Assembly (NCBI RefSeq): GCF_014633365.1
Contig: NC_068349.1
Coordinates: 32,750,753-32,814,752 of the forward strand
Source: Diospyros lotus
Lineage: Eukaryota > Streptophyta > Magnoliopsida > Ericales > Ebenaceae
DNA: 64,000 nt
Direction: 5' to 3'
The notes under the pieces are model-generated. The model was not told the DNA's origin. It did no database searches and saw nothing but the letters and a program-made list of their open reading frames with translations. Each line of letters opens with the position of its first letter. The stretch's first letter is position 1. This document shows, piece after piece, positions 35,801 to 50,800 of the stretch. The position numbers were made by a program, and so were the translations under genes.

Positions 35801-38800
35801 ATTTCCTCTCGGTTTAGCTCCATTGATTCAGCCTGTTCTGGAGCTTTCCCTTTTGTAACCTGCTGGCTACTGGCCACATAGGACTGTCCTTTTGGTTGTC
35901 CTCTTTTGGCTGGCTTCCCATGAAGCTTCTAGCATTTTTCAATGGTATGCCTAGGCTTCTTGCAATATGTGCATCACAAATTATCCTTGTTTGTGGTTTT
36001 GATTGAATCCACAACCTACCAATCTTCTCAGGTTAGTCTCTCCTGATCAAGGCCTTTTAGGGTTAAAAAGGCTTAATTATTCATACGATTAGTCTCTAAT
36101 TGTTAGTGTTGGTACCCTAATACTAGATTTAGATAGCATCTAACATTTATTATTATGGGACTAATGATATAATTCTTGCAATATGTAATAAAAATATGTT
36201 TTCATATTTTAAAGTCATATCTTCATTCATAGCTCTCCAATCATTATATATGAATGAGTCCCTAGATTTCATGTTGAAGGTCTTATTCTTAAGTGTTAAG
36301 AATATGTGACTAAGAACCTTTGTATTAAGGATATCTTAATGATAATTCTTAGTCCTTAGACTTCTCAAAAGGGGACTACGATTAGTCGAGTACGGACTGA
36401 CACATGGAATACTACATTTAATTAGTGTGAGATGCTAATGATAAAGGATGGTGAGTCGCATGACATAATCCATGAGATGGATATAGTATACATGTGGGTA
36501 GGTGTTAGTGGAACACTTACTGAATGTGACGCACGTGATAAATCGCATGGCTGAGAGGATCTATGGTCTATCACAGACTTCGATTGTGTTACTGGTCTTT
36601 AGTTCGAGTGAAAGATGTACTGTGTGGTCCCTGTGTAATGACATATAGAGGCAGGTGATTGCTAATGGGATCCATCGACCTTTGACGTGAGGTGAACATC
36701 AACATCCTATACGATTAGTGATGGTCTTGATTGTAGAAACTCCTGGCCAAGGTACACTTGATTGGAAAGTGTTCCAATGTCGGAAAAAGTTCCGATGTGT
36801 CACCTCAATCTCATCACTCAGATTTTGGCATAGTCATTGAGTTAGTGAGTTTAATCAATCCATGACTCTCACTCGATCGGGATGATAACTGATAGAGGGA
36901 TTATAGCACACGAGAATCGAAAGCCTAAATAGGTTTTATTCTGAAGTAAGACTTCATTACTGGTAGAATCGTCCTAACATAATGTTAGTTGTCACTCAGG
37001 GTTTTTCGGGGTACATCGAGGAGATGGAGATATCGTTGTTGTAGACCAAAATATTTGGTCAACGTCAAAGAGTTTGACAAGTCCTGATTGCTACTTAATA
37101 GTGAACCTAGAAGGTTACACGCATATCCGGATGTGATGGTTGACTAAATGATTAAGGCTAAAACTGTCATTAAGAGTTAATGACATTAACCGTTAAGAGT
37201 TTAACGGATCTAGTTCAATGATCAAATTAATAAGGAGCAATTGTAAAGAATTGACGGGCATGTCGTTAAGAGTTAACGGGGGCCTCGGTTTCATCATGAG
37301 ATGGTGAAAGTGTCATTAAGTGTTTATGGCGAGGCCTGGATGTAATTTTTGGAAGTTTGTATAAAAGGCCAAAATTGGTCTACAATTCTTTCGAAACTGT
37401 CAATAGTTCAATCAAAACTGTCGACAGGTCCTTGTGAATTGTACAGTTTCTGTTGATCTTGTTGGTAGAATGCACAATCGTTTGTCGATTAGTAAGGTGG
37501 AAAAGTTAGGGCACGTGGCAAGGGCGGATGAAGGGAGGACGGCGTGCGTCCTTCTAGTCTCCTCCATGCTCCCAACCCGATTTCCATGTCTCTTGTCTCT
37601 AGTGAGGATGATTGGGCGGCTAGGGTTTTTGAGCATTTTGTATATAAGCCAAAAATTAAAGAATGAAAGAGAATGAGAGTATTGCAACTGTTGCATTGAA
37701 CTCTCTCGACTTTGGCTCGTTTTCTTCTCTACATTTCAGAGCTCAGAAAACACACCCTTTGACCTTCTTCCTCAGCTTCTTATTCCTCCATTGCTATAGT
37801 AGCAACCCAAGCAAAACAGTGAGACAGTTTTGGTTCTTGGGTTTTTCATTTTGAATCCATTTTCATTCCCATACTTAATCTCTCTTACTCTCTTTGTCTA
37901 GCACAAAGAGAGAGTGTTGGGATTCACCATCTCACTGGAGAGTGGACTGAATAGGCCTCCTGTGTTTTCGGGAGTCGGTTCAATCTAATTGAAAAGTTGT
38001 TCGGGAGCTATTTGGAGCAAGGAGTTGCTGCTACCAGAGGATTTCAACCTTTACATTGACCTTTAAGAGTTGAAAGGTATACCTAATAAACCCCCTATTG
38101 CATGGTTTAGTTTTCGGTTAGCATATGGACATCGAAAAGAGTCTTGTAAACTGATTTTGATTTATGTTTCCATTGCCATTTCATTGATTTGTCGAAAAAG
38201 TTTTGAAAATCCGATTAAACCATTGGATTGATACTCCAATAGTTGGCGTTCCTCATCACTAACATCACCCCTCTTTTGCCTTCCTCCACACGCACAATTG
38301 ATATTGCCTCATTTAAATAAGACAAATCAGTCTTGCCAGGAATTTGGACTCTAACCGCATCATACTCAGATACTCTACATTTAGTCCTACTAGGAAATCA
38401 TAGGTTCTCTCCTTTTCCATGAACCTCCTTTCAATGGAAACATCTTCACTACACTTCATTTGGATACACTGATAGTGATCCAATTATTACCATAAGGTCT
38501 GCAACAAATTGGCATACTCAATTATAGACTGAGTCCCTGCTTTAGCTGTTACCTTGGTGTTCTAATCTCATAGATTTATGCAACATCGTTTACCTTCAAA
38601 CATGTGATCTTTACTGCTTCCTAGATCTCTTTAGCTATTGTAAGGAACATCACCAAGTCACTGATTTTTGGAATCATGGAATTCCAAAGCCAGGACATTA
38701 CTAGTGCGTCGTCTTCATCTCATGTAGCATACGTGGGTTCACTCTCTTTAAGCCCAGTTTCAAGCAAGTGACTCAACTTTCCCTTGCCCTTCAAGAATGT

Positions 38801-41800
38801 CCTAATCGGTTGGGACCACTTCAGATAATTTTTTCCATTCAGCTGATAGGCCGCTTGGATGTTTTGTAATCTCCATTGGTGATCGTACCATTGTTGGAAC
38901 TGCCCGTAAAAGGGGCTTCAGTGATGCTACCGGATTCCATGGAGTCAGTCATGATTCTAGGATTTTGAAAGAAGATTGGATCAAGAGGGTTTCAGCCACA
39001 AACAACCAAGGAAGACCTTACTTCGAGGGTAGAACCTAAGGCTCTAGTACCATGTTAAGAAGAAGGGGAAAAACCAATCTTATTCATTGTAATGAATTGC
39101 TACAACATATATACACGCCTATCATTCGTACAAGCAGTTTCCTAAGTTTAATTAGGAAGTTTCCTAATTAGATAATTTCTTAAACTAGATTAGGAAATAT
39201 ATACAGAAAAGGAAATAAACTACACAGCTGCTAATACAATCAAATTAGACAATACACCCACTATACCATACACACAATATTACGAAACACAGAAAGCTAC
39301 TCATCTTCTAACATGGTTATTGCTTCTAAGCTAAGTAGGATCATGACTCTGATACCATGTATATGGGTAAAAATATTTCTCCCTAACTTCATTGAATGAA
39401 ATGTACAACACATACATACTGTATACATAAACCTATACTGCCACAAAGGGAACTATATATCTTACATATATTTTATGAACAAATAGGAGACCCGAAATAG
39501 GTAAACTGAAGGTATAATTGGAGGTGAACAAAACAAACTGTTTTCACACTTGTATTTGAACTTAGATAGAGGTATTTATACATGAGCAGGCCCTAGTTTG
39601 CTCCTAGAATATAGGAATACAAAATACAAATTCAAATATGGTACAACAGATAAGATAAGATTCAAACTTAAGTGATAGTTCAATCCTATCTTTATGAAAC
39701 TACTTTATCACTAACTTCTTATCCCTTCTTTATCTTCTCAACCATCTTTAATTTAAAAACTTTTCCTATCTCTTCTTATCACCACACGACAGTAGAGCAA
39801 TAGATATTTCGTATTTTCTTCCTTCAACATTTTACATATCATACTAGATATATGGTTGCTATGATATAGAGATGTAGTGTATATTGCTTAATATATAAAT
39901 CATTATATCTTAACAAGTACGAACATAAAAATAGTTTTGGTCAGTTTGTTTACCAACAAAACTAGAACTTGAACAAGTGGTTGAGAGCTTCTTGGAACAT
40001 ACATTTGGGGTTTCTTCCATGGGTTCATAAAATGACCAATGTGGTTTCTGATCTAACAAAATGTCTTTCTCCAACTAAGTAATTAGCTCTATCAAATATA
40101 CCTAATTCGGGTTTACTGGATCAAAGGGGCAGCATTTTGGATTCTTTTTGGGTTAAATACACCATTTTAAACAATTTTTTAGTGTTAAATGATAATCTTT
40201 ATCTTTATACAAAGTTATAGCCTCCTGTATGGAATTCTATACAATGCAATCCTAGTACAAGAAGAGCTTAGTTAAATCAACCATCACAACCATTAATCCC
40301 ATTGGATAGAATCAACTACATAAATTCTAGCTCTTGAATCACCTCTAGCCTTTTTATTTACAAACTTCTTCCATTCCATACACTCGCCTCACATGTGTGC
40401 CTACTAAATCTTCTTCTCACATATCCAAACCATTTTTAATTTTGTACTGTGCATTTTATCCAACAGGTGCCACTCAACAATGTCATAATCAAGTTTCTAA
40501 TTCTCCCTCCCTCCCTTTTTAAGAATAACTTGATTTCAAGTCTTGCCACAACATCTTCCACACTTCTGTTCTCACTAGGGTTACATTCCATAAAGAAAAT
40601 GGGAATGGATTGTTTTATATGATGACCACTGATATAACAAGTTATCAATGCAGTACCCTCTTTTGTTTTCATGTCCGTCAATACTGTGAACTAGGAAGAA
40701 TAAGCTGAAGGTGCACGTGTTGTGTACCCGGTGGGTGGGGGAGGAGATCATACTAAGAGTGTGTTTTAGATGAAAAACATATATGAATAGAACTGCATAT
40801 AGGAGGGACTGTAACTGACATGGGATGGAGAAAATGACGACAAATAGCCTGCACAAACATGAAGCAGTGGTCTGTATACTGGTGAAGATGATGTTACCAC
40901 TATCTGCAATTACGGCTACAATAGTCAGCAAACATGATTTTAAAGGCAAGCACCAGCATTAAATAAGAAAAATAGTAACAAAAGAACAGATTAACCTGGG
41001 ATACAGCATGTTGCACAGAGGATTGTTTCCATGGAGAGAAACTATCATCAACTTGATCTGGAATACTTACATTGGGACGGAGAGCTGTCATACAACATAA
41101 ACCACAAATCAAATTAATTAATACTAATAAGTCATATTGAGCTATTACAGTTTGATTTGATAATTTAGTTATTTAACCTTTGCAATAGTCCAATGCCCTA
41201 TTGAGTGATTTCATGCTATTATGTGTCAGACATGATAAAGGTATGTTTTAATCTTTAATATTATTTTAACTTTATTAAAAACTATAATGCTTCACTAATC
41301 AAGAATGATTACGTATTATATATTGTACAACATTGTAGGAAAAAAAAATTTCTGTACGCTTGACATGATATGTGACGCAGCGTATAGCGCGCGTATAGAG
41401 AATAAACACGCAAAAAAAACTCTTGAAAAAACAAGCTTCAATTAATGAAATTTCATTCTCAAGTAGGCACAAAACCGAATCTGTCTTGCTGATAAAATCG
41501 AATAGGCTTGTAGAAAGTTTAATTGGGAAAAAACTATTTATAAACCCTAACTAATAAGTATACATAGTGTTCGGCCATTCTATGTAATATTGCAAATAAA
41601 ACCTAACTAGAATCCTAATAGAAATAAAACTCTGAAATATGAAGTAAAATTAAAATCCTAAAAAAATATAAATATGAAGTTTCGGCCCCTGTTTGGGCCA
41701 GTTCTTGACTGGGCCAGTTTGGACCGACTCTTAAGCGGTTTCGAGCCAGTTTGGAACGCCCTTGGGCCGATGCCCTCCATCTTCAAATAGTGATTGCATC

Positions 41801-44800
41801 ATTCACCTCCACTTGAGAAGAATTCGTCCTTAAATTATGATCCTTGAATTATGATCTGGATAAAACAACTCCACATCAGGGAAAAACAAAGAGAGATCAA
41901 CAACATTAAAGGTTTTGGAAATACCCATATGATTAGGCAAATCCACAAGATACGCATTGCCATTGATCGTCTTTGTGATCTTGTAAAGACCATTCTTCTT
42001 TGGCTTGAGCTTATTTTGTTTTCCTACTGGAATTATTTCCTTCCTCAAGAATACCATGACTTAATCTCCAACCTCAAATACCTTGTTCTTCCTATGCTTG
42101 TCAGCTACTGCCTTGTACTTCTCATTAGCTTTGTGTAACTTTTGTTTGACATCCTCTTGAACTTGCTCAATTAAGTCACTAGCTGCAACACTAAAACCTG
42201 GTACCTTTGGTGTTGTAGGCAAACTCTGCTTAAGCTATGACTAGATCCCATTGTTTTGGCTTGTTTTTGCAAACGTTGCAAATCAGATTTCCCGAGGTAC
42301 GATTCACCACCTCTGTCTATCCATTAGTCTAGGGATGTGTTGTGCTGCTAAAATTTAAAGATGAATCAAACATCTTCCACAAAGTAATCTAGAAGTGACT
42401 CAAGAACCTTGAATCATGATCCAAAGTAATGGTTTTAGGGACTTCATGTAGTTTAACAACCACACTGAAAAACAATTTGGTTGTGGCTACTGCATCTACC
42501 ATCTTCTTACATGGAAGAAAATGCGCCATCTTCGAAAACTTGTCAACCACTACAAGAACAGAATCCATACCTCGTTGAGTTCGCAATAAACCCAACACGA
42601 AGTCCATAGACAAATCTTTCCAAATAGCATTGGGTACATGCAATGGCATGTAGAAACTGGCGGTAGAAGATCGCCCCTTAGTTGTTCGACATACATAACA
42701 TCAAGCCACAATAATAAAAACATCTCTCCTCACTCTAAGCCAATAATACCTTCCCATAACAGCTTTTTGAAAAATAGAGGAACAATTGTATTTCTTCACT
42801 TAGCCAATGATACATAGAGGTTAGCTATATATACATAAATTTCTAACAATAAGAGAAAGCTATATCAGATCCCATAATTTGTGGAATCTCCTAATAGAAT
42901 AGGAAACCAACTAAATTAGCCTAATTGATCATAAAATCCTTCCTAAAATAGCTAATATAGAATCCTTCCTAAAATAGCTAGCTATACACAGTTTTTCCAC
43001 ACTCCCTCTCAAGCTGGTGAATAGGTATTCTCCATTCCCAACTTGGATATAATATTCTCGAACATTGAGCTACTCAACCCTTTGGTAAGTACATCTGCTA
43101 GTTGACCATTTGTAGGAACGTAAGGTGTGCAAATCAAACCACTTTCCAACTTCTCTTTGATAAAGTGTCTGTCAACTTCAATATGTTTCGTTCGATCATG
43201 CTGAACTAGATTGTGAGCTATGCTGATTGCAGACTTATTGTCACAATAAAGTCTCATCGGTCCATCCCATTTAATTCTCAAGTCTTCTAAGATGATCTTC
43301 AACCAAAGTAGTTCACATATTCCTTGAGCCATTACTCGAAATACAGCCTCAGCACTAGACCATGCTACTACATTATATTTCTTACTCCTCCAGGTCACAA
43401 GATTTCCTCCAAGGAAAGCGCAATATCCAGAGGTTGATCTTATGTCAACAATTGACCCAGCATAATCAGCATCGGCGTAAACCTCAAGGACTAAACCTCC
43501 ATTTCTTTTGAACAGAATCCCTTTTCCTAGTGTCCCCTTAAGGTACTGTAGAATCCGGTGAATAGTTTGCAAATGAACTGTCTTCGGATTGTGCATAAAT
43601 TGACTAACTATACTCACTGCATATGCTATATATGGCTGTGTGTGAGATAGGTAAATGAGTCTTCCTACCAGCTGTTAATACATTTCCTTGTTAACTGCCG
43701 CATCCTCCTCTGCTTTCCCAAGCTTAAGATTCGGATCCATGGGAGTGCTTGCTGGTTTGCATGTAGTTTTACCCGTTTCCTTGAGAAGATCTGTAACATA
43801 CTTCTGTTGTGAGATAAAGATTCCTTGCCTCGAGTGTGCAACTTCAATTCCAAGAAAGTACTTCAACCTTCCTAATGCTTTGATCTCAAATTCCTTGGCC
43901 AAACATTGACCTAACAAATGCTTTTCTCTATTATCATCCCCAGTCACTATTATGTCATCAACATACACAATGAGAGCTGTAACTCCCCCTGATGGAGAGT
44001 GTTTAATGAATAGTGTGTGATCTCCTTGGCTTTGTTTATATCCCATAGCCAACATAACTCCTGCAAATCTTCCAAACCATACCCATGGTGATTGTTTAAG
44101 ATCGTACAAAGCCTTTTTCAATTTGCACACCGTATGATCAGCCAAGTTCTCCCCATAAGCTAGTGGAACTTCTATATAAATCTCTTTTTCTAGCTCTCCA
44201 TGTAGGAATGCATTCTTGACATCAAATTGTTGCAATTCCCAGCCATAATTAGTAGCTAGTGACAGCAATACCCTAACAGTATTCATTTTCACGATCGGGA
44301 CAAAAGTCTCTAGATAATCAATTCCATAAGTCTGAGTATATCCTTTGGCTACCAATCGTGCCTTGTATCTTTCAATTGACCCATTTGCCTTGTATTGCAC
44401 CGTATACACCCACTTGCAACCCACTGGTTTCTTTCCTGCTGGTAATCTCACCAGTTTCCAAGTTTTGTTCTTTTCCAATGCCTCCATCTCCACATTCATA
44501 GCTTGTTTCCGTTTTTCATTAGACAATGCCTCGGACAAGGTAGTAGGAATGGTGATAGTATTAAGACTTACAAGGAAGGCTTGGTGATGTGGTGAGAAGT
44601 TTTTAAATGATAAGAAGTGTGCAAGGGGGTATAGAGGTCGCTTTGTACACTCTCTGGTTCCTTTTCTGATAGCAATTGGAAGGTCCTGGTCATTACTACC
44701 CTCCTGAACTTCAGTTTCAAGTTGTAATACAGAGTCAAAAATTGTTACCTCATTCAAGGAATCTGAGTTGGACTCTTGAACCTACATAGGTTCAGGAATA

Positions 44801-47800
44801 ACCGCCTTCTTTCCCACAAACACCTTGCTAAATCTCGTATCTCCAGGAGCAAAATCAAGTTGTTCTTGTGGTTCATGTGGTATTTCTGGCATAGGTTCAG
44901 GAACAGGTTGTTTAGGCATAGAGTCAGATGAGTTCCTAGGCATATGGTGGGGAGATGATGAATAAGAAGGAATCAAATCGAGCAAAAACCTTTCCTTGTC
45001 TTTCCTAATTGAATTCTCCCCCGAAAGAGAAGGATGGGAGAAATACGATGCATGTTCATTGAATGTGAAATCCATCGAGACATAAAACCATTTGGATGGA
45101 GGGTGATAACCCTTATACCCTTTATGAGTAGAAGAATAGCCCACAAAGACACATTTGAGAGCCCTAGGATCTAATTTTCCCCTGTTTGGACTATGCACAT
45201 GGACAAAGGACACACACCCAAAAACACGAGGAACAAGGTGAGAGGTAGTGGTGAGAGTTGGATAAAATGTGGAAAGGACATCCATAGGACTCTTGAAGCC
45301 CAAGACCCGAGAACGCAACCTATTAATGAGATGAGTGTCTGCAAGAACTGTTTCCCCCCAAAAAACCTTAGGCATATTGGTCTAAAACAATAGAGCTCGA
45401 GTTTTTTCAAGGAGGTGACCGTTCTTCCTCTCTACAACTCCATTTTGTTGTGGGGTATTCACACAAGATGATTCGTGAATGATTCATTCTTTCTGAAAAT
45501 AAGGAGTAAGAATGTGGTTGAAATAATCCCTAGCATTATCTAACCGGAACCTTTTGATAGTAACCCCAAATTGAGTTTGAATCATGGAGCAAAAATTGGG
45601 AAGAACTGCAGTAACATCAGACTTATGTTTGAGCAGAAAAATCCAGGTGACTCGAGTACATTCATCAATGAAAGAAACAAACCATCATGCTCCAGACACA
45701 TTAGAAATGGTAGATGGATCCCAAATATCACTGTGAACCAAGTAGAAAGGAATGGGACTTCTTTTATTGCTAATTGGAAAAGGAACACGTTTGTGTTTGG
45801 CAAATTCACACACCTCACAATGAAAATTTTCAGCAGCTAAATTGGTAAACAAGGAAGGAAACATAAGAGCAATAATCCTAAATGATGGATGTCCTAATTG
45901 GGAATGGAGAAGCTGAATTCTTTCTCTATTAGAGGGAACACATTCTGATATGAAGGAATGGGATAAACTTGGTCATGTTCAATTGACTAGGTGTCTCAAG
46001 ATAGTAGAGGCCATTCCGTTCCCTAGCACGTCCAATCATCCTTGTCCTGAAATACACAATAACTACTGTGAAAAACAATATTACAACATAAATCTTGGGT
46101 GAGTTTTTGTATAGAGACAAGATTAGTGGACAATTTAGGAACATGTAGGACATTTCTCAAGGTTACTGCTGGCCTTATTTTGACATCCCCTACTCTAGCT
46201 ATAGTGGCTAAGGAGCCATTAGTTGTGGCTATTTTCTGATTGCTTGGACAAGGAGTATAGGTGGAGAAACATTGGGATGAGTGGGTCATATGATCGATAG
46301 CTCCTGAGTCCATAACCCAAGAGTTGGTAAAGACTACACTCGAGGCATTTAATCCAAAGGAAAATGGAAACTCATGTGAATATGCCAAAGAACAAGTACC
46401 TGAAGGCTTTTCAAGACTTCTAATAAGGGATCTCGCCCTCTCAATCTCCTCTTGGTTGAGACTACTCGGCTCCTATGATGCTAATCCACCTTGTGGTACT
46501 GCAGCCATGTGAGCTTGTCCATTGTTCCGAGGTTGATCCCCTCCTTTTAGTCCCCATTCACGGCTTGACGGCTTACCATGAAGTTTCCATCACCTTTTTC
46601 GTGTATGCTGAGGCTTCTTGCAGTAAGTGCACCACAATCCATCACGGTTTTGGGCTCTTAATTGACCATTCTATCCTCCTTCAAAGGTTGTTCCTTTCTC
46701 CGTGTTTATGGCTGATCCTTTACCACTAGCCACCATAGTCGAACTGTCAGTGGTTTGTGGTTCAAGCATGACCCCTCTTCTACTTTCTTCTCCTCGGATT
46801 AGAGCTACAACTTCATTAAAACATGGGACCTCCAGTTTTCCAAGGATTTGTATCCTTACTTGGTCAAATTCTGGATTGAGTCCAACCAGAAAATCATAAA
46901 AACCCTATCTTGTTCAATGAAGTTCTTTAAGACCACTGCATCTTGAGAACACTCGGTCTTTATCACTCGGTAGTGGTCCAATTCCAGCCACAAGGCTTTC
47001 AGTAGATTTGCATATTCTGTGACTGTTCTGCTACCTTGTTTAGCAGCCATAGTTTTCACCTTGACTTCATATACTTGAGTTGCATCCCTAGCCTTGGAGT
47101 AGGTTTGCTGCATTGCATCCCATATATCCTTGGTAGTGGCTAAGAACATACATGCATCACTTATTTCAGGTATCATAGAATTCCATAACCATCCCATGAT
47201 CATGGAGTCCTCTTCATCCCATGCTTCAAACTTGGGATCTGTGGGTTTAGGGCCTGTACCAGTAAGATGAGCAATTTTTCCCTTTCCTTTCAGCACAGTC
47301 TGGATGAGTTGAGACCACTTAAGATAATTCTTTCCATCTAACCTGTAGGCAACATGAATACTCTGCAATTCTCCAGATTGATGAGACCGGACTTCCTCTT
47401 CCGATTGGGCTGTAGTTGTTGTCCCAAGTGTAGTTTCCCCAACGTCTGACATCTTCCTCAACTAACCTCCTATGTGACTAAGGCTATTTCATGAAGGAGC
47501 TGGATTTAGTGGCAGTGTCAATAATGATCACTGGCCGCAATAGCAGTACTTCCGCAATTAGAATGCCCTAGATCCGACAGCGAAAAACTCGAGCAGACGT
47601 AGCTGCGATCTGGAAGGCAGTCGTCGGAAGTGTTGAACAATGACAACGAGGATGGTAGCACAGGCGTTGACCGCGACGGTGAAGGTGGACCTCTCAATCT
47701 AGGCAGAGATGGTGACAGACTTCTCTATCCCGGCTTTTTATGAACTGGCGATGAAGGCCAGTAAGGGCAGAAAGAAATCGCAGTAGAGGCAATGGTAAAA

Positions 47801-50800
47801 AACCCTAGGTGATGAAGGCAATTAGGGCCAACAAATCCTAGAAAACCTGCTTTGATACCATGTGAAAAATAGAGGAACAATTGTATTTCTTCACTTAGCC
47901 AATGATACATAAAGGTTAGCTATATATACATAAATTTCTAACAATAAGAGAAAGCTATATCAGATCCCATAATTTGTGGAATCTCCTAATAGAATAAGAA
48001 ACCAACTAAATCAGCCTAATTGATCATAAAATCCTTCCTAAAATAGCTAATATAGAATCCTTCCTAAAATGGCTATACACAGTTTTTCCACAAGCTTCAA
48101 TAGTCTTATCTCTGCCAAGATGCCCTGCTAAACCACCACCATGTAAATCCCGAATAATTTTCTCACAAAGGGATGTACAAGGAATACATAGCTGATTTTC
48201 CTTCATGAGAAACCCATCATGCACATAAAAGTTTCTCAACGGTTGCGGAGACATGCATTGTGCCCACACGTGCTTGAAATCATCATCATTAGCATATAAA
48301 TCTTTCGAACACTCAAATCCAACGATCTCAACTCTAAGACTTTTGATCAAATCCACACGTCTACTCAAAGCATCCGCCACTCGATTATACTGTCCTGACT
48401 TATGCACAATTTTTTATGAGAATTTATCAACAAAAGCAAACCATATAGCATGCATAGTACTCCTCAACTACCTTTCACTACTCAAGAGCTTGGTGATCTA
48501 TATAAAGAACAAACTCTTTAGCAATCAAGTAATGTTCCCATGTTTCAAGAGCCCTCTCAACTACATAAAACTCCTTATCATAAGTAGACCATTTTCTTTT
48601 GGCTTCACACAACAGAACACAATTGGTCTCTTCTCTTGGGACAACACAACACCTATACCCACTCCACTCGCATCACACTCAACCTCAAATAATTTGTCAA
48701 AACTTGGCAATGCCAAGACAGGAGCAGCACATAAGTTCTCTTTTATCAAGGCGAAACTATGCCCTTGTTCTTCACCCCAATGAAACTTCCGTTTCTTTAA
48801 ACACTCAATAATTGGAGCCACAATATTATTAAAGTGTTTAATAAACTGCCTATAGAAAGTTGCTAACGCATGGAAACTCCTCACATCACTGACATTTTTA
48901 GGGGTTGGCCACTCTCTAATAGCTTTCATTTTCTCCTCATCTACCTTTATTCCATCTTTGCTCACAACAAAATCCAAGAACAACAAACTTTCACTCATAA
49001 AAGTACACTTCTTCAAATTAGCATAAAGTTTATTTTCCCTCAACACATTCAACACCTCCTGAGTATGCCCCACATGCTCATCAATAGACTTATTATATAT
49101 CAAAATATCATCAAAATATACCACAACAAATTTACCAATGAAATGGTGTAGTACTTGATTCATTAGTCTTATAAAAGTGCTTGGTGCATTGGTTAGTCCA
49201 AAGGGCATGACTAACCACTCAAACAACCCATCTCTCGTCTTGAAAGTTGTCTTCCATTCATCTCTCGGACGGATTCTGATTTGATGATAACCACTTCTGA
49301 GATCAATCTTGGTAAAAACCACAGCCTCATCAAGTTGATCAAGCATGTCATCGAGTCTAGAAATTGGAAACTTGTACCCAATAGTAATCTTGTTGATTGC
49401 TCTGTTGTCAACACACATCCTCCAGCTCCCATCTTTTTTTGGTGTCAATAATGATGACGCTGCACATGGACTCATCCTAGCCTGAATGTGACATTTTCTC
49501 AACAATTCCTCTACCTGCTCCCACAAAATCTCATTCTCCCTAGGACTCGTCCTATAGTGCGATAGGTTAGGCAAACTAGCACTAAGAACTAAATCAATGT
49601 GGTGTTAAATATCCCTCAAAATAGGTAACTCATTAGGCAACTCCTTAGGAACCACACCATGAAATTCCTCCAACAATCCCTGCACCTCCACTGGAATTTG
49701 ATTCACTTTCAGTAGCTCACTCACACTCTCACCCTTTACAATCAACAGGTGAACCTCTCGAGTATCCTTACACTCCCTCACAAACTCAGAGTGTTTATGT
49801 GCAATGGTAAATAAATTCCTCCCCTCCACTTTAGAAGCTTTGGTTTGGTTCTTTTCTACTATAGGTAATAAAGTATAACGCACACCCTATTTTTCAAGGT
49901 AATATGTGTTCTTCCTACCCAAGTGCTTAGCATCCACATCAAATTGCCAAGATCTCCCGAATAAAATATAGCAAGCATCCATATCAACAATAACACAATA
50001 AATTTTGTCAGAGTAATTACCAATAGAGAAAGGCACCCTGCAACATTCATCCACATCTATGCCACCAATTTCTTTGATCCATCCAATCGTGTAAGGGTTT
50101 GGATGTTTTTCAGGAGTTAGCTGCAACTTCTCCACCACATCTCTTTCTATTATGTTCTCCTGACTTCCACTATCAATAATCAGTTTAAATATTTTCCCCT
50201 TCACCGTACATCTTGTACAAAAAAGCTTATGCCGCTAAGTATTATCTTCATTCTTTTGAGGCAACATTAATTTCCTCACTACACATGTATGCTCTTCATG
50301 CTCATACTCTTCTTCATCATCCTCCCCATTAGGCACACAATATACTTCCTCTTCAACATCTTCCTTCTCCCTTTCGACAATATTAATCGCTAGACCTATG
50401 CCCAATCTCATTGCAATTGAAACAATTAAAAAGAACAGGCTTTGCATAAGGGTTAGCGGATTTTGGAAGGTTAGAAATAGTACCTCGAGTGTTTCCTCCT
50501 ATTGTAGCCTTATTAGGGTTGACTACATTAGGTGACTTGGAAGGTTGCACTCCTTGAACCGTCTTACCTTTATCAAAAGTTGTTGGTTTATTGTCATTCC
50601 CACTGTACCGGCGATAATTGTCATTGTGAGTCCTCTCACTCTACATTAACTCAGCCTTTAAAGCCAAATTCCTTGCTTCTTGGACACTCATAACCATCTG
50701 AACCCCAATTTTATCACGAATAGCAAACTTCAACCCATTCAAATAACGAGCTGCTTGTTGATTGTCACTTTCTGAAATTTGGTTTCTCTACGACAATCTC

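Larger units (their letters stand above)
28620..39915 (-). mobile_element. Copia-4: broken Ty1/Copia with nested insertions
   Basis: Left LTR 28620-28813, polypurine complement CTCCCCCTCAAGTTGG at 28814, RNase H and part of RT to about 29880, then a truncated Gypsy. Integrase and protease run 34475-35800, with gag split by a solo LTR and ending near 39050. The primer site (revcomp of GACTCTGATACCA) is at 39345-39357 and the right LTR at 39358-39915. The region between integrase and mid-RT is missing. No clear target duplication was found. It has the same orientation as URB1. Confidence 0.82.
42766..48092 (-). mobile_element. Copia-5: complete Ty1/Copia element, 5327 bp
   Basis: LTRs 42766-43001 and 47861-48092, perfect target duplication AGCTT (42761-42765, 48093-48097), polypurine complement CTCCCTCTCAAGCTGG at 43002, and primer site TTTGATACCA at 47851-47860. 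The LTRs differ by about four substitutions and one 4-bp indel by eye. It is inserted in the integrase of Gypsy-2, so it is younger than Gypsy-2. Confidence 0.95.
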
